Shown here in pieces: positions 7,137 to 14,938 of a stretch of DNA of 43,951 nucleotides (its first letter is position 1; each line of letters starts with the position of its first letter). The position numbers were made by a program, and so were the translations under genes. This stretch comes from Lachnospiraceae bacterium (GTDB lineage: Bacteria > Bacillota_A > Clostridia > Lachnospirales > Lachnospiraceae). Where the stretch lies: the NCBI GenBank assembly GCA_016291475.1, contig JAEEXJ010000012.1, forward strand, positions 1 through 43,951. The letters run 5' to 3'. A model generated the notes under the pieces. That model did no database searches and was not told the DNA's origin. It saw nothing but the letters and a program-made list of their open reading frames with translations.

Positions 7137-9642
7137 TGTTAAGAATAAAAAGTGCATAGATAATCTGTGCAAAAAAAGTATATTCGCCAATGTCAGAAGA
7201 AATGTAATCCTTGCTTTTGCCATTATTCTATCCACCGTCATGTTGACTACTCTTTTTACTGTCGGCGGAAGCATATTAAAATCCGTACAGAAATCAACCA
7301 TGTATCAGGTTGGTACAGAGGATCATGCCGGATACAAATTCATGACACAGGAAGAGTACGATCTCCTTTCAAAAGATCTGCTCATAAGAAATCTGTCATA
7401 CGATATCATAATCGGGGAAGTTATGAATCCCGAATTTTACGAAGATTATACGGAAATAAGATTCACCACGGAAAAGGGTGCGATCTCATCCTTCAGTCTC
7501 CCAGAAGTCGGAAGACTCCCCGAGGAGAAATATGAAGTGGCAACCTGTACTCGGGTTCTTGATGATCTGGGAGTATCTCATGAAATCGGACAGTCTGTTC
7601 ACCTGAGTATTTGGAACGGATCTGAAGTATACGAAGGAGATTTTACCCTCTGCGGTTACTGGGATAAGCCCGCTTCTACAATGGCAAATCAAATATATGT
7701 ATCCAAAGAGTTCCAGGAAGAATATGCCCCCGCTTGGTTGAGCGATGAAGACAGACAGGAGCATTATGATTTAAATTCATATTCGGGTTCAATAAATTCT
7801 TCGTTTAGTTTCAGAACATCTGTAAATATTGATAAACAGTTTGAAGATCTTACCACGAGACTTGGCTTTGGAGAAAATGTAAGCGGAGGAACCAACTGGG
7901 CTTACCTGGCAGGGAGTGTGGATCTTACATCCGTAATCCTTGTAGTATTCCTGCTCGTTCTCATAATGGGATCCGGCTACCTGATAATTTACAACATCTT
8001 CTACATTGCGGTTTCATCGGATATTAGATACTACGGACTTCTTAAAACCGTTGGAACAACCAACAAGCAGCTTAAGAGGCTGGTGGTCAAACAGGCATCC
8101 GCTCTCGCGCTTATCTCAATTCCGATAGGACTTTTGCTTGGATATCTGGTTTCAATAGTAGTTCTCCCTCTCATCGCAGAGTCGATGTTGGATGACGCAT
8201 GTAAAATTGAAGCAAATATTTGGATCTTTATCCTCAGTGCTTTCTTTTCATGGATCACCATAAGGATCAGTTGCATTAAACCTTGCAAGGTTGTAAGAAA
8301 TGTCTCCCCCGTTGAAGCGGTAAGATACAATGAGTATTCCGGAAGCAATCTCGCAAGCAATAAGAAGATCAGGAAAGTCACACCTTTTACCATGGCCGGT
8401 GAGAATCTGAAAAGAAACAGAAAAAAGTCAGCGGTTGTTATACTGTCACTTGCGCTCAGCGTCCTTATGATCAATGTGACCGTATCTATTACAAAAAGTT
8501 TCGACAAGGATAAATATGTAAGAGAGTACACCGTAACGGACTTTTTTGTTGGGGATGGTTCTCTTTTTACCAGAGGTTCGATCCAAGGTGAGAATTATGA
8601 GGGAGTAACGGATGAGGATATTGAGGAACTGAGCAATATTCCCGGACTCAGCGAGATCGGTGCCATATATATGAAGGAATCACTTCAGTATATGGAAGGT
8701 AACGGTTATGACAGGCTGACTGTTCTGTATGAAGAACATCCTGAATACTATATGTGGTCAGAAAGCGATAAGCCCAATTATGATATGATCGTATATGAGG
8801 CCAAAACCATTACATCACATATCTATGGCGTAGATAAGATCGTTTTTGATGAAATGGCGATTGATGCAGGAACAATTGATTGGGAGAAATTCCAAAGCGG
8901 AAAGTATGTGATCGTATCATCCTCCGTAAATGGAAGCGATCACGATGAAGATTATGCTTTCTATGAGATTGGGGATAAAGTAAATGTTTGCTTTTCCGAT
9001 GGAAGTAAAGAAGAATATGAGGTAATGGCTATCGGTGATGTTGCATATGCCATGGGACCTCAGCATACTCACAGCCTTGATGTATACTTTACTATTCCGG
9101 CTTCCGAATTCAGAAGTCATGAAGAGTTTGAAGGTGCGATGAAGTTATTCTTCAATGTCGATGACGAATATGAGGCTGCAGCGGATGAAATATTGACCGA
9201 ATATTGTGATGAATTGAGACCTACTCTCGGATACAGATCAAAGACATTTTTCCTCGAAGATTTCCGTACTCTGGTCAGAATGTTCCTTATAGTAGGCGGT
9301 GCACTCAGTGCGATACTGGCACTTATCGGTCTTTTGAACTTCATAAACCTTACATATACCTCCATCCATGAGCGTAAGAATGAGCTGGCAGTTCTCAGGG
9401 CGGTCGGTATGACGAGAAAACAGATGGTAAGGATGCTGGAGAGTGAAGGATTTATACATATAATCATTACTTTTGCTCTGGTTCTTACTGTTGGAATGGT
9501 TCTTAACTATTTCCTGGTCAACCTTCTTGCAGGCGGTATGATCATGTTCAGTTATAAATTCGTAGTATGGCCCGTATTTGCATGTATTCCGGTGTTTGCG
9601 CTGGTATCGGTAATGGTGCCCAGGCTTATAAGCCACAGATGA
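7129..9642 (+). CDS. ABC transporter permease with two FtsX repeats
   Basis: Large membrane protein of about 837 residues. A first membrane helix near residues 25-45 is followed by an extracellular region of roughly 200 residues, three helices (LTSVILVVFLLVLIMGSG onward), then a second unit: helix, about 250-residue outer region, and three C-terminal helices. Conserved FtsX-type cytoplasmic loops (YGLLKTVGTTNKQLKRL and LAVLRAVGMTRKQMVRM) appear in both units, showing an internal duplication. BceB proteins are nearer 650 residues with one large outer domain, so this is a related but distinct layout with two outer domains. ATG 7129 overlaps the ATPase stop; ATG 7117 is possible but badly placed for a ribosome binding site. 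Likely both transporter and sensor for the membrane-free kinase upstream. Confidence 0.88.
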   Translation: MSNVKNKKCIDNLCKKSIFANVRRNVILAFAIILSTVMLTTLFTVGGSILKSVQKSTMYQVGTEDHAGYKFMTQEEYDLLSKDLLIRNLSYDIIIGEVMNPEFYEDYTEIRFTTEKGAISSFSLPEVGRLPEEKYEVATCTRVLDDLGVSHEIGQSVHLSIWNGSEVYEGDFTLCGYWDKPASTMANQIYVSKEFQEEYAPAWLSDEDRQEHYDLNSYSGSINSSFSFRTSVNIDKQFEDLTTRLGFGENVSGGTNWAYLAGSVDLTSVILVVFLLVLIMGSGYLIIYNIFYIAVSSDIRYYGLLKTVGTTNKQLKRLVVKQASALALISIPIGLLLGYLVSIVVLPLIAESMLDDACKIEANIWIFILSAFFSWITIRISCIKPCKVVRNVSPVEAVRYNEYSGSNLASNKKIRKVTPFTMAGENLKRNRKKSAVVILSLALSVLMINVTVSITKSFDKDKYVREYTVTDFFVGDGSLFTRGSIQGENYEGVTDEDIEELSNIPGLSEIGAIYMKESLQYMEGNGYDRLTVLYEEHPEYYMWSESDKPNYDMIVYEAKTITSHIYGVDKIVFDEMAIDAGTIDWEKFQSGKYVIVSSSVNGSDHDEDYAFYEIGDKVNVCFSDGSKEEYEVMAIGDVAYAMGPQHTHSLDVYFTIPASEFRSHEEFEGAMKLFFNVDDEYEAAADEILTEYCDELRPTLGYRSKTFFLEDFRTLVRMFLIVGGALSAILALIGLLNFINLTYTSIHERKNELAVLRAVGMTRKQMVRMLESEGFIHIIITFALVLTVGMVLNYFLVNLLAGGMIMFSYKFVVWPVFACIPVFALVSVMVPRLISHR

Positions 9643-9649
9643 CTGTCAC

Positions 9650-9680
9650 ATGCAACATATACATCCCAAAATGCAACTTG
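9650..9680 (+). promoter_or_regulatory. Putative LytTR-type direct repeat upstream of the first LytTR operon
   Basis: The 7-mer ATGCAAC occurs at 9650-9656 and 9671-9677, a period of exactly 21 bases (two helical turns), followed by similar bases (ATATA and TTGTG). LytTR regulators bind pairs of about 9-bp direct repeats with such a period. A closely matching repeat (GCAACTTATGT) is found with the same period upstream of the second LytTR operon at 21240. The operator role is inferred. Confidence 0.5.
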
Positions 9681-9708
9681 TGCGTATTTGCCCACAGGTT
9701 GCATTTTT
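9668..9708 (+). terminator. Inverted repeat with T-run after the permease gene
   Basis: Arms 9668-9682 and 9693-9707 pair over 15 bases with one wobble, loop of 10 bases, ending in TTTTT. It fits an intrinsic terminator for the ABC operon. The first arm contains the second copy of the ATGCAAC direct repeat, so terminator and operator functions overlap. Confidence 0.6.
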
Positions 9709-9755
9709 CTTTGATAAAGTATGCTCATCAAGGAAAACAAAAGGAGATAAACATT

Positions 9756-10727
9756 ATGAAAAAGAAAGCTTTAAAGATTGTTGTGGCAGTGATCATCGTA
9801 CTTACGGTTCTCGGACTCATCGCTTCGGGAGTGATCGGTAAGATGGTTGCGGACGGAATTATGTATCAGAACGACGGAACAGATACTAAGGGCGCCAGCG
9901 TGAGACAGCTTAAGGAAGGCTGGGGATATGATCTCGACAGATTTTATTCTGAATATACCGGAATTGAAGTCAGTGCGGTAGCTGAAGACGGGAATGTAGT
10001 TCCAGGAACCTACTTTAATGCAGATGGAGATAATGGTGAGATTGTGATACTCGTTCACGGCGCAGGCGGAGACAGGGTAAGTGTATACCCTCTTGCCGAG
10101 CAGTATCTTATGAGAGGATACAATGTTATCTCAATCGATCAGAGAGGATGCGGAGATAATCAGGATAGAAAAGTAACATTCGGAATACACGAATCATTGG
10201 ACGTAGCTGCAATGGTTGCATATGCAAGGGAAGAACTCGGCGCTGACAAGGTTATCGTACACGGACAGTCAATGGGTGGACAGACTGTAGCAATCTACGC
10301 TTCAAATGTAGTTCCCGGAGAGGTAAATGCAGCAGATGCAGTCATCTGCGATTCTCCTGTTCCCGATATGGAGTACATGATCCGCAGCGTTTTCGCAGGG
10401 AGTGATAATGAAGAAGATTTTTATACCTCATCTGTCAATTATATGATCTTCGTAGGAAAGATTGCGACCAAACTTATCTATCATGTTGATTTTGCTGACG
10501 GAGATACCGTTGCGGCTGTAGCTAATGATTTGCTTCCTACCATGGTCGTCGTTTCGGAAAAAGATGAAACATGTCTTCCCGAGAAGGTTCTGGAAGTGTA
10601 CAATAATATCGGCACTGACGAGAAGACCATTATGAGCGTAGACAGTGCACATATTGAAGGAGTTATCGACGATCCCGAAGGATATATGGACGGAGTTATG
10701 GATTTCCTCGGATCCTACGGATTGTAA
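9756..10727 (+). CDS. Membrane-anchored alpha/beta hydrolase
   Basis: A 323-residue hydrolase with one N-terminal membrane helix (about residues 6-28) and a catalytic domain that should face outward. The oxyanion region is VILVHGAGGDR around 97-107, the nucleophile elbow is GQSMGG with Ser172, and Asp/His candidates lie in VVVSEKDETC and VDSAHIEG near the C-terminus, so the triad looks complete. It resembles the serine aminopeptidase S33/BD-FAE-like group; the substrate (ester, lipid or peptide) is not predictable. AAGGAG at 9741-9746 supports ATG 9756; a longer in-frame reading to 9567 overlaps the permease gene and is rejected. It is followed after 9 bases by a LytTR regulator and a DUF3021 protein, probably one operon. 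Confidence 0.85.
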   Translation: MKKKALKIVVAVIIVLTVLGLIASGVIGKMVADGIMYQNDGTDTKGASVRQLKEGWGYDLDRFYSEYTGIEVSAVAEDGNVVPGTYFNADGDNGEIVILVHGAGGDRVSVYPLAEQYLMRGYNVISIDQRGCGDNQDRKVTFGIHESLDVAAMVAYAREELGADKVIVHGQSMGGQTVAIYASNVVPGEVNAADAVICDSPVPDMEYMIRSVFAGSDNEEDFYTSSVNYMIFVGKIATKLIYHVDFADGDTVAAVANDLLPTMVVVSEKDETCLPEKVLEVYNNIGTDEKTIMSVDSAHIEGVIDDPEGYMDGVMDFLGSYGL

Positions 10728-10736
10728 TAGGATTAG

Positions 10737-11207
10737 ATGAAGATCAACCTTTTTGAAGATAAGAAGATTACAGACGAGCACATAGACATATATTGCAGTG
10801 AAGTCAGACCTGTCATTAAGCAGGTTATTGATACGATCAAATCGGAAAGGCCGTCCTTGCAAGGGCGGCCTGCCGATGAAGACCTGGACGACGGAGAAGA
10901 AATTTTCCTCGATCCGGGGGATATTTATTATTTCGACCATGTGGAAAGAAAGCTTTTTGCTTATACCGAAAAAGGTGTGTACAGACTGATGACCACACTT
11001 TCATCTGTGGAAGAACAGTTGACACCATACGGATTCGTGAGGATATCCAAATCCAATCTCGTAAATATATATAAGATCAAACAACTCAAGCCCGACATCA
11101 ACATGAAGGTATATGTTTCCTTTGATAACGGTGAGAGGATATGTATCAACAGAAGCTATAAAAAGAGTTTTACCGAGTATCTGCAGAAAATGAGGAGGAT
11201 GTCGTGA
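10737..11207 (+). CDS. LytTR DNA-binding regulator, copy 1, with palindromic insertion
   Basis: A 156-residue transcription regulator with a C-terminal LytTR domain (about residues 60-155): DIYYFDHVERKLFAYTEKG, then FVRISKSNLVNIYKIKQLKPDINMKVYVSF, matching the family and the two paralogs at 22888 and 33781. There is no receiver domain; the N-terminal 50 residues are a helical region. Compared with both paralogs, the linker before the LytTR domain is exactly ten residues longer, and the extra stretch coincides with a 24-bp palindrome at 10848-10871. The gene is followed by a four-helix DUF3021 protein with overlapping start. This matches LytTR regulatory systems such as HdrRM and BrsRM of streptococci, in which the membrane partner restrains the regulator. 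Confidence 0.88.
   Translation: MKINLFEDKKITDEHIDIYCSEVRPVIKQVIDTIKSERPSLQGRPADEDLDDGEEIFLDPGDIYYFDHVERKLFAYTEKGVYRLMTTLSSVEEQLTPYGFVRISKSNLVNIYKIKQLKPDINMKVYVSFDNGERICINRSYKKSFTEYLQKMRRMS
10848..10871. repeat. 24-bp palindrome inside the LytTR gene
   Basis: A self-complementary sequence running from AGGCCGTCC to GGGCGGCCT, centred between 10859 and 10860, with only one mismatched pair (T10854 with G10865, a wobble in RNA). It encodes the residues RPSLQGRP in the linker. The paralogous genes lack these residues, so it looks like a small in-frame insertion. Confidence 0.85.
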
Positions 11208-11626
11208 TGAAAGATTTTATAAAGTCTTATCTGTTGGAACTGTGCTGTTCCTATACGATAATCTCCGTCGTTGGTGCAATCATAAACATGATCGCAGGAA
11301 CGGAAACAAATAACGTTAACGTTGTCATGATGTTTATCTTCTGTAATATTGCGGTGTTTGTGTTGTCTATTCATAAGTTCTTCGAAAAGCTCAGCCCTCT
11401 TGCGATGATCGTTATTCAGTACATAGTGGCTTGTGTACTGTGCGTGATCGCAGTTCTTATCGGAACATGCTTTTTTGGCCCGGTGACCCCAAAGGGATGG
11501 TTTGAACTTTTCAGATCCTTTACCATTCCTTATGTAATAGGAGCTGCTTTGTATTATTACGGACTGTGGAAAGATGCCAAGAAGCAGCAGGAACTTCTTA
11601 AAGAGATTCAAGAGTTAAATAAATAA
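11207..11626 (+). CDS. DUF3021-like four-helix membrane protein, partner of LytTR copy 1
   Basis: A 139-residue protein with four hydrophobic segments (about residues 12-32, 42-62, 70-92 and 105-122) and a charged C-terminal tail (KDAKKQQELLKEIQELNK). Size and topology fit DUF3021, whose members are encoded directly after LytTR regulators. ATG 11207 overlaps the LytTR stop (the TGA is at 11205-11207) and has GAGGAGG at 11192-11198; GTG 11204 is an alternative. Known two-gene LytTR systems use such a membrane protein as an inhibitor; that role is inferred here. Similar proteins follow the LytTR genes at 23330 and 34226. Confidence 0.78.
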   Translation: MKDFIKSYLLELCCSYTIISVVGAIINMIAGTETNNVNVVMMFIFCNIAVFVLSIHKFFEKLSPLAMIVIQYIVACVLCVIAVLIGTCFFGPVTPKGWFELFRSFTIPYVIGAALYYYGLWKDAKKQQELLKEIQELNK

Positions 11627-11646
11627 GAGTCAATGGAAGTAAAGAT

Positions 11647-12531
11647 ATGAAAACTCGTGAAGAGGCATTAAAATACGGACTGTCTTTTGAAGGAGCATAT
11701 CAGGATGCTCCTTTTCATGATGATAACTGGCAGCTTGTAAGATATAAGGGCAATAAGAAAGCGTTCCTATGGACATACGAAAAAGACGGCTTCATCAATC
11801 TCAATGTAAAGGTGGGTCCGGAGAAGGCTTTCTTTTGGCGGGATAGATATAAGTCGGTAATGCCCGGTTATCACCAGAATAAGGATAATTGGAATACGGT
11901 GATCTTAGACGGCAGCATACCCGATAAAGATATCAAGATGATGATCGCGGAAAGCTATGACCTGGTATCATACAGCCCGTCGAGAAAAATCTACGAAGCC
12001 GTTAAAAAGATCCCTTACGGAAAAGTCGCAACCTACGGCCAGATTGCGGAGGTTGCAGGCAATAAGAAGATGTCACGCGCCGTTGGAAATGCCCTTCACA
12101 ATAATCCGGATCCCGATAACATTCCATGCTTCAGAGTTGTTAATTCAAAAGGAGAACTGTCGGGAGAATTTGCATTCGGTGGAGCGGGAATACAGGCAAA
12201 ACTTCTTGAGGAGGAAGGGATCGAAGTAAAAGACGGCAAGGTAGACCTTAAGAGATATCAGTGGGATTCGGGATATTCGATCGAGAGGATCTCAAAGTAC
12301 GAGAAGATAATGGATAAAGCGAAGGAAGCCCTGGCTTGCCCTGATGCGAGAAACTCCAAAAAGCTTCAGGGATGGATTCGGGAGCTTGAAGAATACTATC
12401 TTAGCTATGAGTGGAAGAAAGACTTCGAAGCAGATGAAGAGGGACTCATCCCCAAGGATCTTAAAAGAGGCGTGTTATCCGAAGACGGAATATACGATCT
12501 TCTCGAGGAATACAGAGAAATGAGTCAGTAG
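11647..12531 (+). CDS. MmcQ/YjbR - alkyltransferase (MGMT/Ogt) - DUF4298 fusion
   Basis: A 294-residue protein with three parts. Residues 1-110 match MmcQ/YjbR (CyaY-like fold): WQLVRYKGNKKAF, NLNVKVGPEKAFFWRDRY and HQNKDNWNTVILDG. Residues about 112-195 are the C-terminal domain of methylguanine alkyltransferases: SRKIYEAVKKIPYGKVATYGQIAEVAG, then IPCFRVVNSKGELSG with the acceptor Cys161. The usual PCHRV is PCFRV here, so the histidine beside the cysteine is Phe162. Residues about 211-294 match DUF4298: a YEKIMDKA start, YYLSYEWKKDFEADEEG and LKRGVLSEDGIYDLLEEY. The protein may repair or flag O6-alkylguanine; loss of the histidine may reduce transfer activity. The last codons and stop lie inside a palindromic repeat. 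Confidence 0.85.
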   Translation: MKTREEALKYGLSFEGAYQDAPFHDDNWQLVRYKGNKKAFLWTYEKDGFINLNVKVGPEKAFFWRDRYKSVMPGYHQNKDNWNTVILDGSIPDKDIKMMIAESYDLVSYSPSRKIYEAVKKIPYGKVATYGQIAEVAGNKKMSRAVGNALHNNPDPDNIPCFRVVNSKGELSGEFAFGGAGIQAKLLEEEGIEVKDGKVDLKRYQWDSGYSIERISKYEKIMDKAKEALACPDARNSKKLQGWIRELEEYYLSYEWKKDFEADEEGLIPKDLKRGVLSEDGIYDLLEEYREMSQ

Positions 12532-12551
12532 GGACGGTTCCTGCTGACTCA
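12521..12551. repeat. Short palindromic repeat, TGAGTCAG arms
   Basis: TGAGTCAG and CTGACTCA arms flank a centre with GGGACGGTTC. It covers the stop codon of the fusion gene (TAG at 12529-12531) and is followed by ATTTTAAT, so it may double as a weak terminator. Copies with the same arms lie at 30139, 33165 and 34787. Confidence 0.88.
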
Positions 12552-12949
12552 TTTTAATATATTCTTAAATATTCTGTCATTGAAGAAATTGATCAGAAAG
12601 TGATATTCTTAAAGAGGCGTATTTCGATAGGGGGTTTTATCATAAGGGGAATGTATATGATAAAACCAAAGGGTACAGTTTTTTCTGCTAATCTAAGATC
12701 TGCTTATTTATCCTGTGTTACAGGCTTTCTTTTGGATGCCGGTCACATCCCTATAGTATTTTCATCAGTTTGAACTGAATATGAAATCAACAAAATTATG
12801 TCACTATTGATTAAGTGACCTTTTGGGGTACAGTTTTGTCTTTGGGAGTATGTATATGAAGATCCAAACGACGAATATTCGGCGAATCTGAGTGCTTCGA
12901 CAACAATTGTTACATATGACATTTGATTTATTATACGAGGCGAAACAGT
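12552..12949. other. Gene-poor, AT-rich stretch with a hairpin and short repeats
   Basis: No convincing gene. It contains a perfect 12-bp inverted repeat (12633-12644 with 12656-12667, 11-base loop AGGGGAATGTA) and two pairs of repeated words: ATGTATATGA at 12651 and 12850, and GGGTACAGTTTT at 12671 and 12826, in opposite order. A short frame from ATG 12657 to the stop at 12771 (38 codons, AGGGGA ahead of it) and another open stretch at 12819-12929 look protein-like in composition, and may be remnants of a decayed gene. No recognised RNA family. Confidence 0.4.
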
Positions 12950-13552
12950 ATGAAAAATGAAATCAGAGCATTCATAATATCTTTAGGTGTGCTTTGCATG
13001 GTGATCATATGCGTATGGAAATTCAAACTTATGGATATTGAATGGTTATACCCGAGTTATGAGGTTATTGATGAGTATGAATCCAATGATGAATTTTCGG
13101 AAAAAGTAATGTCGGATGTTGGTGATGATTATTTGTATATGGATTCCGAAGGAAGTGAAATTGTTCTTTATAAATTTGAATTAAATACAAATGATGCCGA
13201 TAGTGTCGCAAAACTGATTCACTCGGTAAATATTCACTATGATTTGATTGACTGCAAAACTATAATATGGATTGCGGATAGTCCTTCGGGAGCGATTACG
13301 CCGAAAATTACTCTGAGAAATTATGCTAATACAGACGATGACGATTATGATCAAAGTGGATTCTGTTATATGGAAGTTAGATGTAATCATATGTGGGCTC
13401 CGTTTGATCAACCGCAGACATACGTACCATTTGAAAATATAAAGTATGCGGAAATTCCTGATTGGCTCCAGAAAAAATCCATAGAAAGTGGAATCGACTG
13501 GTACGAAATATGGCCTGATCTCGAGGAAATTGTAATTATTGATAGTATATAG
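12950..13552 (+). CDS. Membrane-anchored hypothetical protein, IDWYEIWPDLE family member 1
   Basis: A 200-residue protein I do not recognise. One N-terminal membrane helix (about residues 5-24) followed by an acidic extracellular domain rich in Asp, Glu and Tyr. The start at 12950 follows GAGG at 12937-12940. Its C-terminal part ends with GIDWYEIWPDLE, which also occurs near the C-terminus of the next gene, so the two are tandem paralogs with different anchors (helix here, lipoprotein there). Base composition is more AT-rich than the neighbouring genes, which suggests recent acquisition or weak selection. Function unknown. Confidence 0.75.
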   Translation: MKNEIRAFIISLGVLCMVIICVWKFKLMDIEWLYPSYEVIDEYESNDEFSEKVMSDVGDDYLYMDSEGSEIVLYKFELNTNDADSVAKLIHSVNIHYDLIDCKTIIWIADSPSGAITPKITLRNYANTDDDDYDQSGFCYMEVRCNHMWAPFDQPQTYVPFENIKYAEIPDWLQKKSIESGIDWYEIWPDLEEIVIIDSI

Positions 13553-13577
13553 TAAGACTCATTTTGGAGACGAAATA

Positions 13578-14147
13578 GTGAAAAAAAATATATTATTGAT
13601 GGTAATTGGTGCGCTCTTGCTATGTGGGTGCGGATTTGATAGTTATCAAGCGGTAAAACCGGACGACGAATTATCAACTTTTATCTGTGATTCTATTGGT
13701 GATACCTTTCGCTATCTTGGGAAGGAACAACAATATGACGGCGCCATTAATTATGAGTACTATGCACCATATGAATCCATTACTCCAGAAAATATTACTC
13801 TATATATGAATGCTGTGGCCTCTCTTTCTGTCGAGAAAGCTGAACACATAGTGTTTAGTTTATCTTCTCAAATCCCCGGAGGATCCGGAGGGGCGTGTTC
13901 AATGCAGAACTATATAGAATTATCGGATAATGAAGAGAAAAGTGTACTTGAATTTTCAGAGATGTGTGTCTATACGATTTCTTATCAGGATATATCAGAT
14001 CCAATTTTGATGGAGCCTTCTACTTTTATTGGCGTAGTTGGCGTTAAGTACTTGAGGGTGTCAAAGGACATGCAAGAAAAAGCTGACGAAGCGGGTATAG
14101 ATTGGTATGAAATATGGCCTGATCTCGAGGGAATTGAGGTATTTTAG
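13578..14147 (+). CDS. Lipoprotein, IDWYEIWPDLE family member 2
   Basis: A 189-residue predicted lipoprotein. GTG at 13578 with GGAG at 13566-13569 gives a clean signal peptide with lipobox LCGC (Cys18). The mature part is acidic. The C-terminus contains GIDWYEIWPDLE followed by GIEVF, matching the preceding gene, and the region before it (VGVKYLRVSKDMQEKADEA) aligns with that protein's IKYAEIPDWLQKKSIES. The pair therefore arose by duplication. AT-rich like its neighbour. Function unknown; both would sit on the outer face of the membrane. Confidence 0.78.
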   Translation: MKKNILLMVIGALLLCGCGFDSYQAVKPDDELSTFICDSIGDTFRYLGKEQQYDGAINYEYYAPYESITPENITLYMNAVASLSVEKAEHIVFSLSSQIPGGSGGACSMQNYIELSDNEEKSVLEFSEMCVYTISYQDISDPILMEPSTFIGVVGVKYLRVSKDMQEKADEAGIDWYEIWPDLEGIEVF

Positions 14148-14206
14148 CCACAATCTACTATCCCATATAACTTGTAGCTCTTCTTTAATCACTAGTTCAA
14201 AAATGC

Positions 14207-14247
14207 TATAATAAAGCCCGTGGTTCCTGAATTGGGAGTCGCGGGCT
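14207..14247 (+). promoter_or_regulatory. Extended -10 promoter followed by a leader hairpin
   Basis: TGCTATAAT with the hexamer at 14207-14212. Directly at the expected transcript start, AGCCCG (14215-14220) pairs with CGGGCT (14242-14247), giving a hairpin at the 5' end of the leader. A T-rich stretch follows 8 bases later, so weak termination cannot be excluded. Confidence 0.5.
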
Positions 14248-14286
14248 GTTATATTGTTTTTTCCGTATATGAATAAGGGGGCTATT

Positions 14287-14928
14287 ATGGTAGAAAATAT
14301 TAAGGTATTTACCCACAACAGCATCAGGATTCAAAATGGTGGCAAGGCAATATATATCGACCCTTTTAAAATGAAACAGGCCCCTCATGATGCGGATTAT
14401 ATCCTGATAACACATGATCATTACGATCATTTCTCTCCAAGTGATATAGCTGCGGTTGCCAAGGCGGAGACAGTATTGGTAGTTCCCGAGAAAATGGCGG
14501 ATAAAACCGATAAGGTAAGAGAAAGCGTGGGGAAGACAGAAACTATTGCTCAGGGAGAAACTAAGGATATTAGTGGATTAGTCCTTGAGACGATTCCGGC
14601 ATACAACACCCTGAAACCTTTCCATATGAAATCTGCCGGCTGGGTCGGTTATATTTTCGAAGCTGATGGAAAGAGGGTTTATGTCGCAGGTGACACGGAT
14701 GTTACCAAGGAAGCGCTGGCGGTTAAATGTGATATCGCTCTTGTTCCGATAGGCGGATTCTATACCATGGATACCAAGGCCGCCGCAGAGCTTGTTAATA
14801 CGATCAAACCTGAGATTGCGATCCCGACACACTACGGAAGTATCGTAGGAAGCCCGGAGGATGGAGCGAAATTTGCGGAACTTGTTAATGCCCCCGTTAA
14901 AGTAGAGATATTGATGGGGATTGATTGA
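14287..14928 (+). CDS. Metallo-beta-lactamase fold hydrolase (UPF0173/UlaG-like)
   Basis: A 213-residue cytoplasmic hydrolase. The metal-binding motif is ITHDHYDHF (HxHxDH) near residues 39-46; further ligands are in VAGDTD and PTHYG near the C-terminus. The short strand-rich N-terminus (NSIRIQNGGKAIYIDPF) is typical of the UPF0173 and UlaG groups. Start at 14287 follows AAGGGGG at 14275-14281; an earlier in-frame ATG at 14254 lacks a ribosome binding site. The overlap region with the next gene suggests co-transcription. Exact substrate unknown. Confidence 0.88.
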   Translation: MVENIKVFTHNSIRIQNGGKAIYIDPFKMKQAPHDADYILITHDHYDHFSPSDIAAVAKAETVLVVPEKMADKTDKVRESVGKTETIAQGETKDISGLVLETIPAYNTLKPFHMKSAGWVGYIFEADGKRVYVAGDTDVTKEALAVKCDIALVPIGGFYTMDTKAAAELVNTIKPEIAIPTHYGSIVGSPEDGAKFAELVNAPVKVEILMGID

Positions 14929-14938
14929 GGGTAAATAT

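Noticed and set aside
9650..9708. Reading the ATGCAAC/GTTGCAT words before the alpha/beta hydrolase as Zur sites
   Set aside because: No 7-3-7 palindrome is present; the words form a 21-bp direct repeat plus a terminator-like hairpin, which fits the neighbouring LytTR gene better.
12657..12773. 38-codon frame as a real small peptide gene
   Set aside because: It has an acceptable ribosome binding site, but its start lies in an inverted repeat, no family is recognisable and the surrounding region looks decayed. Kept only as a possible remnant.
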